Part shown: positions 34,598-42,836 of the stretch, piece after piece
How positions within the stretch are numbered: the first letter of the stretch is position 1
How the letters are laid out: each line of letters starts with the position of its first letter
Source of the DNA: Candidatus Acidiferrum typicum
GTDB taxonomy: Bacteria > Acidobacteriota > Terriglobia > Acidiferrales > UBA7541
Length of the DNA: 49,701 bases
NCBI GenBank assembly: GCA_025463055.1
Contig: JAOAPV010000095.1
Span: forward strand, 1-49,701
Reading direction: 5' to 3'
Made by a program: the position numbers and the translations under genes
Notes under the pieces: model-generated
Told to the model about the DNA's origin: nothing
Seen by the model: only the letters and a program-made list of their open reading frames with translations
Database searches by the model: none

Positions 34598-37557
34598 GCA
34601 TGCCCGACCGCGAAGCCGTCGAAATCTTCCTCCAGGAAGCCTCGGAGCACCTGCAATATTTGCGGGAGTACGTCAGCGTGCTTCAAGAAGTCGAGCCGCG
34701 ACGTGAAGATCTTGAGCGCCTGTACATCGCGGCGCACACTCTGAGCGGCACCTCGGCCAGCTACGGCTTCCCGCGTTTCTCGGAGGTTGCGGGCAAGCTC
34801 GCTCACGTTTTCCAATACGCGCTGAACGCCACGCTCGGCAACGATTTGCACGGACCACTCACCGAATTTCTTTCCGATGGAATTTCGGTCCTGGAAACCG
34901 ATTTGCTCGAAATCAGCGACACCGGCGATGAAAGCATTGAAGACATCGCCGGTTTCAAGGAGCGCTATCGTTTCGCGTTTCCAGCCGAACCCGCGCCGCT
35001 CAACTACGGCCAGCAGCGCCTCACTGAGCAGGCCATCGAGCAGCATGCGCAGGAAGTCCAAGAAGAGGCGTCCACTGGTTCCTACTTCGACGCGCTGCCC
35101 GCCGATGACGAAGTGCCGGACGAGATTCTGGAATTCTTCCAACCGGAAGCAGAAGAACATCTGCAAGTCGTCAGCGATTGCCTAATTTCTCTCGAAGGCA
35201 ACAACAATCCAGAAGAAATCAATCGCCTCTTCCGCGCGATCCACACCGTGAAAGGTTCGGCGGCGCAAGTCGGCTTGAAGCGCCTGGGCGGCATCGCGCA
35301 CCGTGTCGAGGACTTAATCGGCCGTTTGCGCGACGCTGAAATCGAGCCATCCGCGGCGGTCGTCGATCTCTGCTTGGCATCGGTCGATGTGCTGAAGAAG
35401 ACTTTGCATCGTCAGTGGGCCGACGAATCCGAAATGCGCGCTGAAGTCGATTCCCTGCTCGGGCGCATCGCGGAATTCGCGCCATCCGAGGAACAAGAAT
35501 TCGACGCGGCACAACCTGTGGCCGTTGAATCGAGTGCTGCTCTGGAACAGAGCGCCGCGCAAGCGCCGGCCATGACACGCAAGCCTGGCAAGCATCCCGT
35601 TGCTGCCAATGCTGCCAAATCCGTGCGCATCGCGCTGGAACGCCTCGACCGCATGATGAATACGGTCGGCGAGCTGGTCATCAACCGCACACGCATGGTT
35701 GGCCGCGTAGCAGAGCTAGAGAAACTCGTCGATACCCTCGGCTTTTCCAAGGAACGCCTCCACGGCAAGGTTTCCGAATTCCAGGAAAAATACGAATTCA
35801 ATCGCATCAGCTCTTCGCGAAGCGCCGGCGCGTGGAACCCAGCAAATACGCCACAGCGCCTCAGCAGTGCGGCCGCCGGAGACACTTGGTCCGATTTCAG
35901 CGAACTCGAAATGGACCGCTACGATGATTTCAATATTCTTTCGCGCTCAATGGCGGAAATTTCCGCCGACGTGAACGAAGTCCTGACGCAGTTGGAAGGC
36001 TACATCGGGCGTGTGGAAGGCGACATCGACGAGTTCACCAAACTCGCGCATCACCTCCAGGACGAATTCACCGCCGCCCGCATGGTGCCCATCGGAACGC
36101 TTTATTCGCGACTATCCCGCGCAGTGCGCGACGCTGCCACATCCGCCGGCAAACAGGTCGAGCTAGATCTCACTGGCAGCGAAACCGAGCTGGACAACAA
36201 CATCATTCAGCAAATTTCCGACCCGCTCGTACACCTGGTGCGCAATTCCGTCGCTCACGGCATCGAACACGTGGCCGAGCGCCGTGCATCCGGTAAGTCC
36301 GAAGCAGGCAAAGTTTCCCTGCGCGCGTATCATCGCGGTAATCACATTTACATCGAAGTTGAGGACGACGGTGGCGGCATCGATTACGATCGCGTGAAAG
36401 CCAGCGCGATTGAGCGCGGCCTCGTCTCACCCGAAACCGCAGACCGGCTCACCGACCGCGATTTCCGCGAGATGCTCTTCCATCCTGGCTTTTCTACCGC
36501 GCCCGCAAAGACCGAACTAGCCGGCCGCGGCGTCGGCCTGGACGTCGTGCGCGCCAATCTCAACGCGCTGAATGGCGAAATCGACATTCAAAGCACGCGC
36601 GGCCAAGGTACAAAGTTCACGCTGAAAGTTCCGCTGACGTTAATCATCTCCCCCGCACTGTTCGTGCGTTGCGGCGGCACCAGCTTCGCGCTACCTCTCG
36701 CCGTTGTAGAAGAAATCCGCCGCCTCCGCGCTGACGAAATCGAAGACGTCGGCGGCAAGCTGCTAACCAAGGTTCGCGACGTAGTCACCGAAGTCATCCG
36801 GCTGGACTCCTATCTCGGCCTACCGCCACTCGAGCCCATCAACGGTTATTTCCGCATGGTCGTGGCCAACGCCGGCAATCGCCAGATCGGCCTCGTCGTC
36901 GAAGAAGTCATCGGCAAAGACGAAATCGTAATCAAGAATCTCGGCGAGTACCTGCGCCGCGTCAAGCTTTTCCCCGGCACTACGATCGCTCCCGACGGCA
37001 GCTTGATTCTCCTGATCGACCTAAATCGCATGGTAGCCAGCGAGCCGAACGAGCGCCGCACCTTGCAAGCCAGCGCGACCGCCGCGCGTATCTTCGCTCC
37101 AGGCTCCACAGCAGTCGCTCGCGGCACGATCCCCGCCGAAGCAATCGATCGCGTGGAGCACGAGCGCGTGATCGTCGTGGCCGACGACTCTATCAGCGTG
37201 CGCAAATTCGTTGGTCGCATGCTCGAAAAGAACGGCTATCGCGTGAAGCTCGCCGCCGACGGCCTGGAAGCCGCCGAACTAGTCGCGCAGCACGGATGCC
37301 ACCTCGTCATCACCGATCTCGAAATGCCGCGCATGACCGGCTACGAGCTCATGGTGCAATTGCGCCAAAGCCCCACAACGCGCCGCATCCCGGTCATGGT
37401 CGTAACATCGCGCGCCGGCGCCAAACATCGCGACCGCGCCATGAAAGAAGGCGCCACCGCATTTTTGACCAAGCCCGTGCAAGAAGATCAATTGCTCGCC
37501 GCGGTCGAACAACTTATAGGAACGGAGGCAACGCGTCCGCTCGTACCAGTGGCGTAG
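34594..37557 (+). CDS. cheA: Hybrid CheA kinase with two Hpt domains and a receiver
   Basis: 987 residues from the GTG at 34594 (overlapping the cheR stop). Order: Hpt1 with His48 (AAHTLSGTSASYG), Hpt2 with His217 (AIHTVKGSAAQVG), linker, dimerisation domain (RLDRMMNTVGELVINRTRM), ATPase domain (LVHLVRNSVAHGIEH, DDGGGIDYDRV, GRGVGLDVV), CheW-like domain and a C-terminal receiver with Asp908 (VITDLEMPRMTGYEL, Lys in LTKPVQEDQL). ChpA and FrzE kinases share this hybrid design. The receiver may compete with the separate CheY-like proteins for phosphate. Confidence 0.96.
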   Translation: MSMPDREAVEIFLQEASEHLQYLREYVSVLQEVEPRREDLERLYIAAHTLSGTSASYGFPRFSEVAGKLAHVFQYALNATLGNDLHGPLTEFLSDGISVLETDLLEISDTGDESIEDIAGFKERYRFAFPAEPAPLNYGQQRLTEQAIEQHAQEVQEEASTGSYFDALPADDEVPDEILEFFQPEAEEHLQVVSDCLISLEGNNNPEEINRLFRAIHTVKGSAAQVGLKRLGGIAHRVEDLIGRLRDAEIEPSAAVVDLCLASVDVLKKTLHRQWADESEMRAEVDSLLGRIAEFAPSEEQEFDAAQPVAVESSAALEQSAAQAPAMTRKPGKHPVAANAAKSVRIALERLDRMMNTVGELVINRTRMVGRVAELEKLVDTLGFSKERLHGKVSEFQEKYEFNRISSSRSAGAWNPANTPQRLSSAAAGDTWSDFSELEMDRYDDFNILSRSMAEISADVNEVLTQLEGYIGRVEGDIDEFTKLAHHLQDEFTAARMVPIGTLYSRLSRAVRDAATSAGKQVELDLTGSETELDNNIIQQISDPLVHLVRNSVAHGIEHVAERRASGKSEAGKVSLRAYHRGNHIYIEVEDDGGGIDYDRVKASAIERGLVSPETADRLTDRDFREMLFHPGFSTAPAKTELAGRGVGLDVVRANLNALNGEIDIQSTRGQGTKFTLKVPLTLIISPALFVRCGGTSFALPLAVVEEIRRLRADEIEDVGGKLLTKVRDVVTEVIRLDSYLGLPPLEPINGYFRMVVANAGNRQIGLVVEEVIGKDEIVIKNLGEYLRRVKLFPGTTIAPDGSLILLIDLNRMVASEPNERRTLQASATAARIFAPGSTAVARGTIPAEAIDRVEHERVIVVADDSISVRKFVGRMLEKNGYRVKLAADGLEAAELVAQHGCHLVITDLEMPRMTGYELMVQLRQSPTTRRIPVMVVTSRAGAKHRDRAMKEGATAFLTKPVQEDQLLAAVEQLIGTEATRPLVPVA

Positions 37558-37564
37558 AGTATCC

Positions 37565-38692
37565 ATGGCACCCGCAGCAACAAAGAAATTCCGCGTTCTG
37601 ATCGTCGACGACTCTGCCTTCATGCGCAAAGTCCTGGAGGCGATTTTCAACGCCGACGATCAGCTACAGGTTGCAGGCCACGCCAAAGACGGCCGCGAAG
37701 CCATCGCCATGGCCGAGTCGCTGAAGCCTGATGTCATCACCATGGACATCAACATGCCCCACATGGACGGCCTGCAAGCCACCGCGCAGATCATGACCAC
37801 GAATCCGAAACCTATCGTGGTCGTAAGTTCGGAATCGCGTGAAGGCGCGGCCAGCACGCTCAAAGCACTCGAACTCGGCGCCATCGAATTTGTAGCCAAG
37901 CCCTCGAGCGGCATCGACCTGGATATGCAAAGTGTCAAGGAAGAATTGCTACGCAAGGTACGCATGGCCGCGAAGGTGCGCGTCGTACGTACCGCATCGC
38001 GCCTCGCGCTAACGGTACAAGGCACAAACGGCAGCGCCGCCCCAGCCAGGCCAGCGCCGCCAGTGCGCACAGCTCCAGTTGTCCCCGCGGACCAACGCTT
38101 CCCCGTTGTCGTGCTCGGCGCGTCGACTGGCGGCCCCGCGACGGTAATGCGCTTGGCCCCAGGATTCACACGCGACTTCCCTGCTGCCGTTTTCCTCGTG
38201 CAGCACATGCCGGCGACTTTCACAACGCAATACGCAGCGCAGCTCGCCGAATTCACCAGCATTCGCGTCAAGGAAGCCGAAGCCAACGAAACCGTGCAGC
38301 CCGGCACGCTCTACATCTGTCCCGGAGCGCAGCATCTACGCGTCACTCCCACCGGCCGCATTCAACTCGACGGCGCGACCGGTCGCATCAACGGCTACCT
38401 ACCCAATATCGATGTGACCATGGAAACCGTAGCAGCCTACGCCGGCGCCATGAGCATCGGCGTAGTGCTCACCGGCATGGGCAACGACGGCGCGCTCGGC
38501 GCAAAAGCAATCAAGGCGGCTGGCGGGTTAGTTCTCGCGCAAGACGAAGCCACCTCCGTAATTTTCGGCATGCCCGCGGAAGCCATCAAACTCGCCGCGG
38601 TCGACCAAGTCCTCGCCATTGACGACATCTACGCCGCCATAGAAAAGCGCGTGATCGGCATCTGCAAAGCCATACCCGTGGGAGTCAAGTAG
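37565..38692 (+). CDS. cheB: Chemotaxis methylesterase CheB
   Basis: Receiver (VLIVDDSAFMRKVL, phosphoacceptor in VITMDINMPHMDG), a Pro/Ala-rich linker, and the esterase domain (GASTGGPATV with Ser, VQHMPATFTTQYA with His, LTGMGNDGALG with Asp) in 375 residues. It reverses the action of CheR on the upstream MCP. It follows cheA by seven bases. Confidence 0.96.
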   Translation: MAPAATKKFRVLIVDDSAFMRKVLEAIFNADDQLQVAGHAKDGREAIAMAESLKPDVITMDINMPHMDGLQATAQIMTTNPKPIVVVSSESREGAASTLKALELGAIEFVAKPSSGIDLDMQSVKEELLRKVRMAAKVRVVRTASRLALTVQGTNGSAAPARPAPPVRTAPVVPADQRFPVVVLGASTGGPATVMRLAPGFTRDFPAAVFLVQHMPATFTTQYAAQLAEFTSIRVKEAEANETVQPGTLYICPGAQHLRVTPTGRIQLDGATGRINGYLPNIDVTMETVAAYAGAMSIGVVLTGMGNDGALGAKAIKAAGGLVLAQDEATSVIFGMPAEAIKLAAVDQVLAIDDIYAAIEKRVIGICKAIPVGVK

Positions 38693-39261
38693 TGCGCCCT
38701 TTATCCCCAACCAAGACTCCCGCTGCGCGCACCGAGCAGATTATTTTATTCCGCGTGAGTGGTCAGATTTTCGCCGTCTCCTCTGCTTCCGTCCAGGAAG
38801 TTCGCGGCGTTGACAGCCTTTCCGGAGCCGCCAAGGAGATGTCGTACCCCGCGCTGCGCAAGGTGAAGTATTTCGTGCGTCGCGGCGAAAATTCCGTGTA
38901 CGTCATTAACGCCGCCATGCACTTCGGCTTGCCGCCCGCGCCTCCCGCACTCGTTTTCGTACTGCGGCGCACGCGCACGGCTCTGCTGATCGACGGCATC
39001 GAGAAAATGACCAGCATGAGCCGCTTGCAAGCGCTGCCTCTCGCCTATTGCAACGAAGAGCGCACTTGGTATCGCGGCCTCACCGCCCTGGACCAAACCG
39101 TTGTGCCGGTCGTCAAGCCCGACGGCTTTTTGACTCCCGATGAGCTTTTTCTGCTGGATGCTTCGCTCTCGCAAGAGGCCGATGCAGAAGCAAAACACCA
39201 AGCTGAGCTTAACGCGCCAGACGAGCAACAAGACGAGCACAACACGAGCATCACGCAATGA
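38692..39261 (+). CDS. CheW-like protein with acidic tail
   Basis: 189 residues. A CheW fold is suggested by EQIILFRVSGQIFAVSSASVQEV, YFVRRGENSVYVINAAMHFG and LDQTVVPVVKPDGFLTPDE. The tail (about 160-189) is acidic and Gln-rich. It starts at a GTG that shares one base with the cheB stop. It is more divergent than the other CheW proteins and may define a separate docking class. Confidence 0.8.
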   Translation: MRPLSPTKTPAARTEQIILFRVSGQIFAVSSASVQEVRGVDSLSGAAKEMSYPALRKVKYFVRRGENSVYVINAAMHFGLPPAPPALVFVLRRTRTALLIDGIEKMTSMSRLQALPLAYCNEERTWYRGLTALDQTVVPVVKPDGFLTPDELFLLDASLSQEADAEAKHQAELNAPDEQQDEHNTSITQ

Positions 39262-39740
39262 CCTCGATCGCCGAAACCGATCTGCAATCGTTTGTCCTGC
39301 TCCGGCTGGGTGACCGCCGCTTTGCCATAATGGCCACTCAAATTGCAGAGTTAGTCGCCCCCAGCCGCATCTTTCGCTTCCCACATCGCACCAGTGAAGT
39401 GGAAGGCGTGATCTTGCGCCGCGGTCGCATCGTGCCCGTCTGCGATGTTGCCGAAAAACTTCTCGGCAAGGGATTGCTGTCGCGCCGCTTCTATTTAATC
39501 GTGCAGCGCCGATACGGCGCCCAAACGGAGTGGGTCGCCCTGCCGGTCAGCGGCGATTGCGAGCTCATCAATGCAGAGATGACTTTGCCCAGCGACACGG
39601 ACACGCCGCACGTTTCCGGCTGGCTCTCGCACGCAGGTGACGTCATCGAAGTGCTCAACCTCGCCGCGTTGACTCCCGGTCCAACCGAAGCGGCGCCAAC
39701 GCCAACCTCCGCGCCCATGCAGCAGGAGGCCAGGCCATGA
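39258..39740 (+). CDS. CheW-domain protein
   Basis: 160 residues with a recognisable CheW fold: FVLLRLGDRRFAIMATQIAELVAPSRIFRFPHRTSE cut at the typical strand turns, VEGVILRRGRIVPVCDVAEKLL, and GDVIEVLNLAAL at the end. A Pro/Thr tail follows. ATGA overlaps on both sides tie it to its neighbours. With the genes at 31625 and 38692 it makes three CheW-type proteins in one set. Confidence 0.85.
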   Translation: MTSIAETDLQSFVLLRLGDRRFAIMATQIAELVAPSRIFRFPHRTSEVEGVILRRGRIVPVCDVAEKLLGKGLLSRRFYLIVQRRYGAQTEWVALPVSGDCELINAEMTLPSDTDTPHVSGWLSHAGDVIEVLNLAALTPGPTEAAPTPTSAPMQQEARP

Positions 39741-40510
39741 TCCCCATCGGCCGTCCCGCAAAGATTCTGCTCATCGACAGCAACGTCTACTTCGCCAAGA
39801 AGCTCGGCGATGCACTCAAGCGCGAGGGTTTTGAAGTGATTTCCAGCACGCAAGCCGCATTCGCGCTAACCACCCTTGAATACGACGCGCCCGCCGCCAT
39901 CGTCTGCGCCACCAACCTGCGCGAGATGGGCGCTCTCGAAATCGCCAAGATCATTCACGCCGACCCGAAAAATTCCGCGCTGCCCGTGATTGCCCTGGGC
40001 GACGGGAGCCAGCGCGCCTTGATGGAAGCGTTTCAGGCGGGCTGTGACGACTACATCGATCGCCGCCGCACGCCCGCGACGATTGCTTCACACGTGCGCA
40101 ATATCGTCACCAGCAAGGCGGAAGGCTTCCAGCCCACGCAGATGTTGGCTCAAGCGGACACCAGCATGAGCGGCAGCCTCTCCCACACCGATCTTCCCGG
40201 CGTGCTGCAAATGCTGGGCCACGCGCACCAAACCGGCGCGCTCCACATCAACGCCGCGAACGCCGACGCTGTGCTCTTTTTCGATGCCGGCGAAATTCGC
40301 CATGCAGAATGCGGCAGCCTGTTCGGCGACGAAGCCGTCGTACACATCGTCAAGAGTGTTCACGGAGGCGGCACCGGAGTTTACAAGTTTCTCTACGGAA
40401 GCACGTCAACGCAGCATACCGTGCTGCGTAATGCCACGGATCTCATGCTCGATGCCATGCGCGAATTCGATGAAGGTGCTCGCGACATGGCGGATAAGGA
40501 AGCGCTATGA
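39737..40510 (+). CDS. Degenerate receiver with DUF4388 (PATAN-like) domain
   Basis: 257 residues. The N-terminal receiver fold (KILLIDSNVYFAKKLGDAL) lacks the phosphoacceptor (AIVCATNLREMG has no Asp) and the conserved Lys (YIDRRRTP), so it is probably not phosphorylated. The C-terminal DUF4388 domain reads SGSLSHTDLPGVLQMLGHA and AVLFFDAGEIRHAEC. In cyanobacteria and Deltaproteobacteria such domains occur in output regulators tied to pili and gliding. It is translationally coupled (ATGA) to both neighbours. Confidence 0.85.
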   Translation: MIPIGRPAKILLIDSNVYFAKKLGDALKREGFEVISSTQAAFALTTLEYDAPAAIVCATNLREMGALEIAKIIHADPKNSALPVIALGDGSQRALMEAFQAGCDDYIDRRRTPATIASHVRNIVTSKAEGFQPTQMLAQADTSMSGSLSHTDLPGVLQMLGHAHQTGALHINAANADAVLFFDAGEIRHAECGSLFGDEAVVHIVKSVHGGGTGVYKFLYGSTSTQHTVLRNATDLMLDAMREFDEGARDMADKEAL

Positions 40511-41319
40511 GCGAAGCAATGACCATCCCTCCCTTGGCCGATGCGCCCGCGAAGCGCACGCCCACGGTATATTTCATCGACGACAGCGCCACCATGCGCG
40601 AAGTCATCAAGATTGCCTTCCGCCGCGAGAGCATCAACATTATCGCGTGCGCCGACGCCGCCGCCGCGCTCGCGCAATTCCCCCAGAATCCACCGGACGC
40701 CGTCATCACCGACGTCATCATGCCAGACCAGGACGGCTACTCCGTCTGCACGCAAATCAAGCAGCACGCGGAATATGGCTCGATACCCGTAATCCTGATG
40801 TCCGGAGTTGTAAACAAGACCGTCGCGGATAAGGCCATTGCCGTAAAGGCCGACGAATTAATCCGCAAGCCATTTCAGCCGCAGGAATTGATTAGTCGCG
40901 TAAAAAGCCTGCTGGGACCAAAAATCGCTGCGCTGCCCGCGCCCGAACGCCACGTCGGTGCCAGCTCGCTGCAAACCTTGTTTGCGCCCCCGGCTCCGCC
41001 TCCTCAAGCACTTCCCGCTTCGCCGCCCTTGCAAGCTGTGCCGCTTGCCATGCAGCCATCTCACACAGCAAGTGCGCCGCCCGAAAATGTCTGGCCCCGC
41101 GCGCTCGCCGAAGCTTTCACGCCAAAGCCGACCGCGCCCGCGACGCCCACTGCCCAGGGATTTCGCGCACCGGCCGCGAGTCCAGACATCATGAAGCTCA
41201 AAACCGAAATCGCGCGCCTCGAGCTCCTCGTCAAGAAACTTCAAACAGAGCTACAAATCGAGCGCCAATACAATCAAGCCCTCGACCAACACATCCACAA
41301 CCTAACCACCACCGAATAG
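40507..41319 (+). CDS. Receiver with Pro-rich linker and C-terminal coiled coil
   Basis: 270 residues: receiver (VYFIDDSATMREVIKIAF, phosphoacceptor in AVITDVIMPDQDGYSVC, Lys in IRKPFQPQEL), a long Pro/Ala linker (about 140-225), and a coiled coil (KLKTEIARLELLVKKLQTEL). The coiled coil may drive oligomerisation or partner docking on phosphorylation. It is the last gene of the second chemosensory set. Confidence 0.88.
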   Translation: MSEAMTIPPLADAPAKRTPTVYFIDDSATMREVIKIAFRRESINIIACADAAAALAQFPQNPPDAVITDVIMPDQDGYSVCTQIKQHAEYGSIPVILMSGVVNKTVADKAIAVKADELIRKPFQPQELISRVKSLLGPKIAALPAPERHVGASSLQTLFAPPAPPPQALPASPPLQAVPLAMQPSHTASAPPENVWPRALAEAFTPKPTAPATPTAQGFRAPAASPDIMKLKTEIARLELLVKKLQTELQIERQYNQALDQHIHNLTTTE

Positions 41320-41436
41320 CTCCCGTTCATTCGCGATATTTACATCAAGATTTCGCTCCGACGCCGACCCTGACTCATCTCGTTTGAACGAACGCCCATT
41401 CCGGTTCATAGTGAAAGAGCATTGGGAGGTCGCCTC

Positions 41437-41619
41437 ATGCGCGGTTTCATCTGGCTTGCCATCGCCCTGCTGCTGATTCTTGCCTGGATCGGAAGCTTCA
41501 TCATGTACCATGTCGCTGGCTTTCTGATTCATCTGCTTCTGATCTTTGCCCTAATATCGCTGGTGATTCATGTTTTCAGCGGCAGACGCGACGGGCGTGA
41601 CGTAGTTCGCCGGGACTAA
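41437..41619 (+). CDS. Small membrane protein, lmo0937/DUF5670-like
   Basis: 60 residues from the ATG at 41437, preceded by GGGAGG. Two hydrophobic helices (FIWLAIALLLILAWIGSFIM and IHLLLIFALISLVIHVF) are joined by a short turn with a charged tail (SGRRDGRD). The size and pattern match the lmo0937 family of small membrane proteins, whose function is unknown. Confidence 0.75.
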   Translation: MRGFIWLAIALLLILAWIGSFIMYHVAGFLIHLLLIFALISLVIHVFSGRRDGRDVVRRD

Positions 41620-41634
41620 CACTGGCCAGCAGAC

Positions 41635-42474
41635 ATGGACAAGCTTCTGCACTTTGGTCGCATTTGTTTCTCCATCTCCATCGCCTTCTTTGGGGCTCAA
41701 TATCTGCTCTATGGTCGCTTCGAAGGAGGCTTGCCGCTCGTACCGCCGTGGACGCCGGGCGCTCCGGCCTTGGCATATGTACTTGGCGCGGCCCTCATTC
41801 TATCGGCCGTAAGCATCGCCACCCTATGGAACGCGCGCTATTCCGCACTTTCTATAGGGACCCTGCTACTCCTGTCTTTCCTGTTCTTGCACAGCCTTCA
41901 TGCCTCTTCGATTCTCCACAATGGCACGGACCGCACCCGCGCCTTTGAAGGTCTAACGCTATCGGCCATAGCCTTCACTCTGGCGGGAACTCTGTCCAAC
42001 GGCCGCAACTCTCAAGCGCAGAACACCACCACGAACTGGCCCATAACTCTCGGCCGCTTCTTATTCACTTTCTCCATGATCGTCTTTGGCGCGCAGCATT
42101 TCATGTATGCCGCCTTCATTGCCACTCTCATTCCGGCTTGGATTCCTGTTCATCTTTTCTGGGTCTATTTCAGCGGTACAGGCTTTATCGTCGCGGGCCT
42201 ATCTATCGCCACCGGCATACTTGCGCCGCTAGCCTCAATGGGCTTGGGACTGATGTTCCTGCTCTGGTTCCTTCTTCTGCACGCGCCCCGCGTCGCCGCC
42301 AGTCCACGCAATGGCAACGAATGGACAAGCGCCTTCGTAGCGCTAGCCGTATCGGGTGGCTCCTTCATCCTGGCCGCCGCGCTCGCCACAACAACTCAAC
42401 CGCTTGCCAAAGAAAAAAGCGGGCCCGAGAGGCCCGCCTTTCCGAGAAACCAAGAAACCTACGTCGCGAAATAA
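41635..42474 (+). CDS. DoxX-like multi-pass membrane protein with internal duplication
   Basis: 279 residues with about eight hydrophobic segments. The two halves repeat the same pattern: LHFGRICFSISIAFFGAQYLLYG near residue 5 and LGRFLFTFSMIVFGAQHFMYA near residue 137, each followed by PPWTPG or PAWIPV and more helices. This suggests duplication of a four-helix DoxX-type unit. Its last codons overlap the terminator of the opposing rpsT gene (42414-42437). Function unknown. Confidence 0.8.
   Translation: MDKLLHFGRICFSISIAFFGAQYLLYGRFEGGLPLVPPWTPGAPALAYVLGAALILSAVSIATLWNARYSALSIGTLLLLSFLFLHSLHASSILHNGTDRTRAFEGLTLSAIAFTLAGTLSNGRNSQAQNTTTNWPITLGRFLFTFSMIVFGAQHFMYAAFIATLIPAWIPVHLFWVYFSGTGFIVAGLSIATGILAPLASMGLGLMFLLWFLLLHAPRVAASPRNGNEWTSAFVALAVSGGSFILAAALATTTQPLAKEKSGPERPAFPRNQETYVAK
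42409..42437 (-). terminator. Intrinsic terminator of rpsT, inside the opposing gene
   Basis: GCGGGCC (42419-42425) and GGCCCGC (42431-42437) form a 7-bp GC stem with a five-base loop. Read on the minus strand it is followed by TTTTTTCTTT. It lies about 40 bases after the rpsT stop but within the last codons of the plus-strand membrane protein gene. Confidence 0.75.
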
Positions 42475-42477
42475 AAT

Positions 42478-42780
42478 CTACGCCTTTGCCGCTTTCGCTC
42501 CGTTAAATGCCAGCGACAAACGCGACTTATACCGATTCCCCGTATTTTCGTGCAGCACGCCCTTGCTGATCGCCACATCGATAGCCGACATCGTCGGCTG
42601 TAGAAGACTCCCGGCCGCCGTGCTGTCACCTGAGGTAATCGCCGTGCGCAGCCGCTTCATCAATGTGCGCACCCGCGTGCGGTTGGCCCGGTTCACTTCC
42701 GCGCGTTGACGAGCTTGCGCCGCGCGCTTCAGAACGGACTTCTTCTTCTTCTTTACTTTGGTAGCCTGTCCCTGGGCCAT
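42478..42780 (-). CDS. rpsT: 30S ribosomal protein S20
   Basis: 100 residues, very basic, with the S20 pattern: KKKKKSVLKRAAQARQRAEVNRANRTRVRT, then TMSAIDVAISKGVLHENTGNRYKSRLSLAFN (read across short gaps). It binds 16S rRNA in the small subunit. AAAGGAG precedes the ATG. It converges with, and its terminator overlaps, the membrane protein gene; it diverges from the AAA+ ATPase gene with a 56-base gap. Confidence 0.96.
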   Translation of the reverse strand: MAQGQATKVKKKKKSVLKRAAQARQRAEVNRANRTRVRTLMKRLRTAITSGDSTAAGSLLQPTMSAIDVAISKGVLHENTGNRYKSRLSLAFNGAKAAKA

Positions 42781-42810
42781 CTATTGCTCCTTTTACGTGT
42801 TCCGGAAACC

Positions 42811-42822
42811 TTTAACGTTAAA
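42811..42822. promoter_or_regulatory. Perfect 12-bp palindrome between rpsT and the AAA+ gene
   Basis: TTTAACGTTAAA sits in the 56-base gap between divergent starts, 15 bases before the AAA+ start codon. It could be part of a shared promoter or an operator. No further copy was noticed. Confidence 0.35.
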
Positions 42823-42836
42823 CGAGGCGTTTCCCT

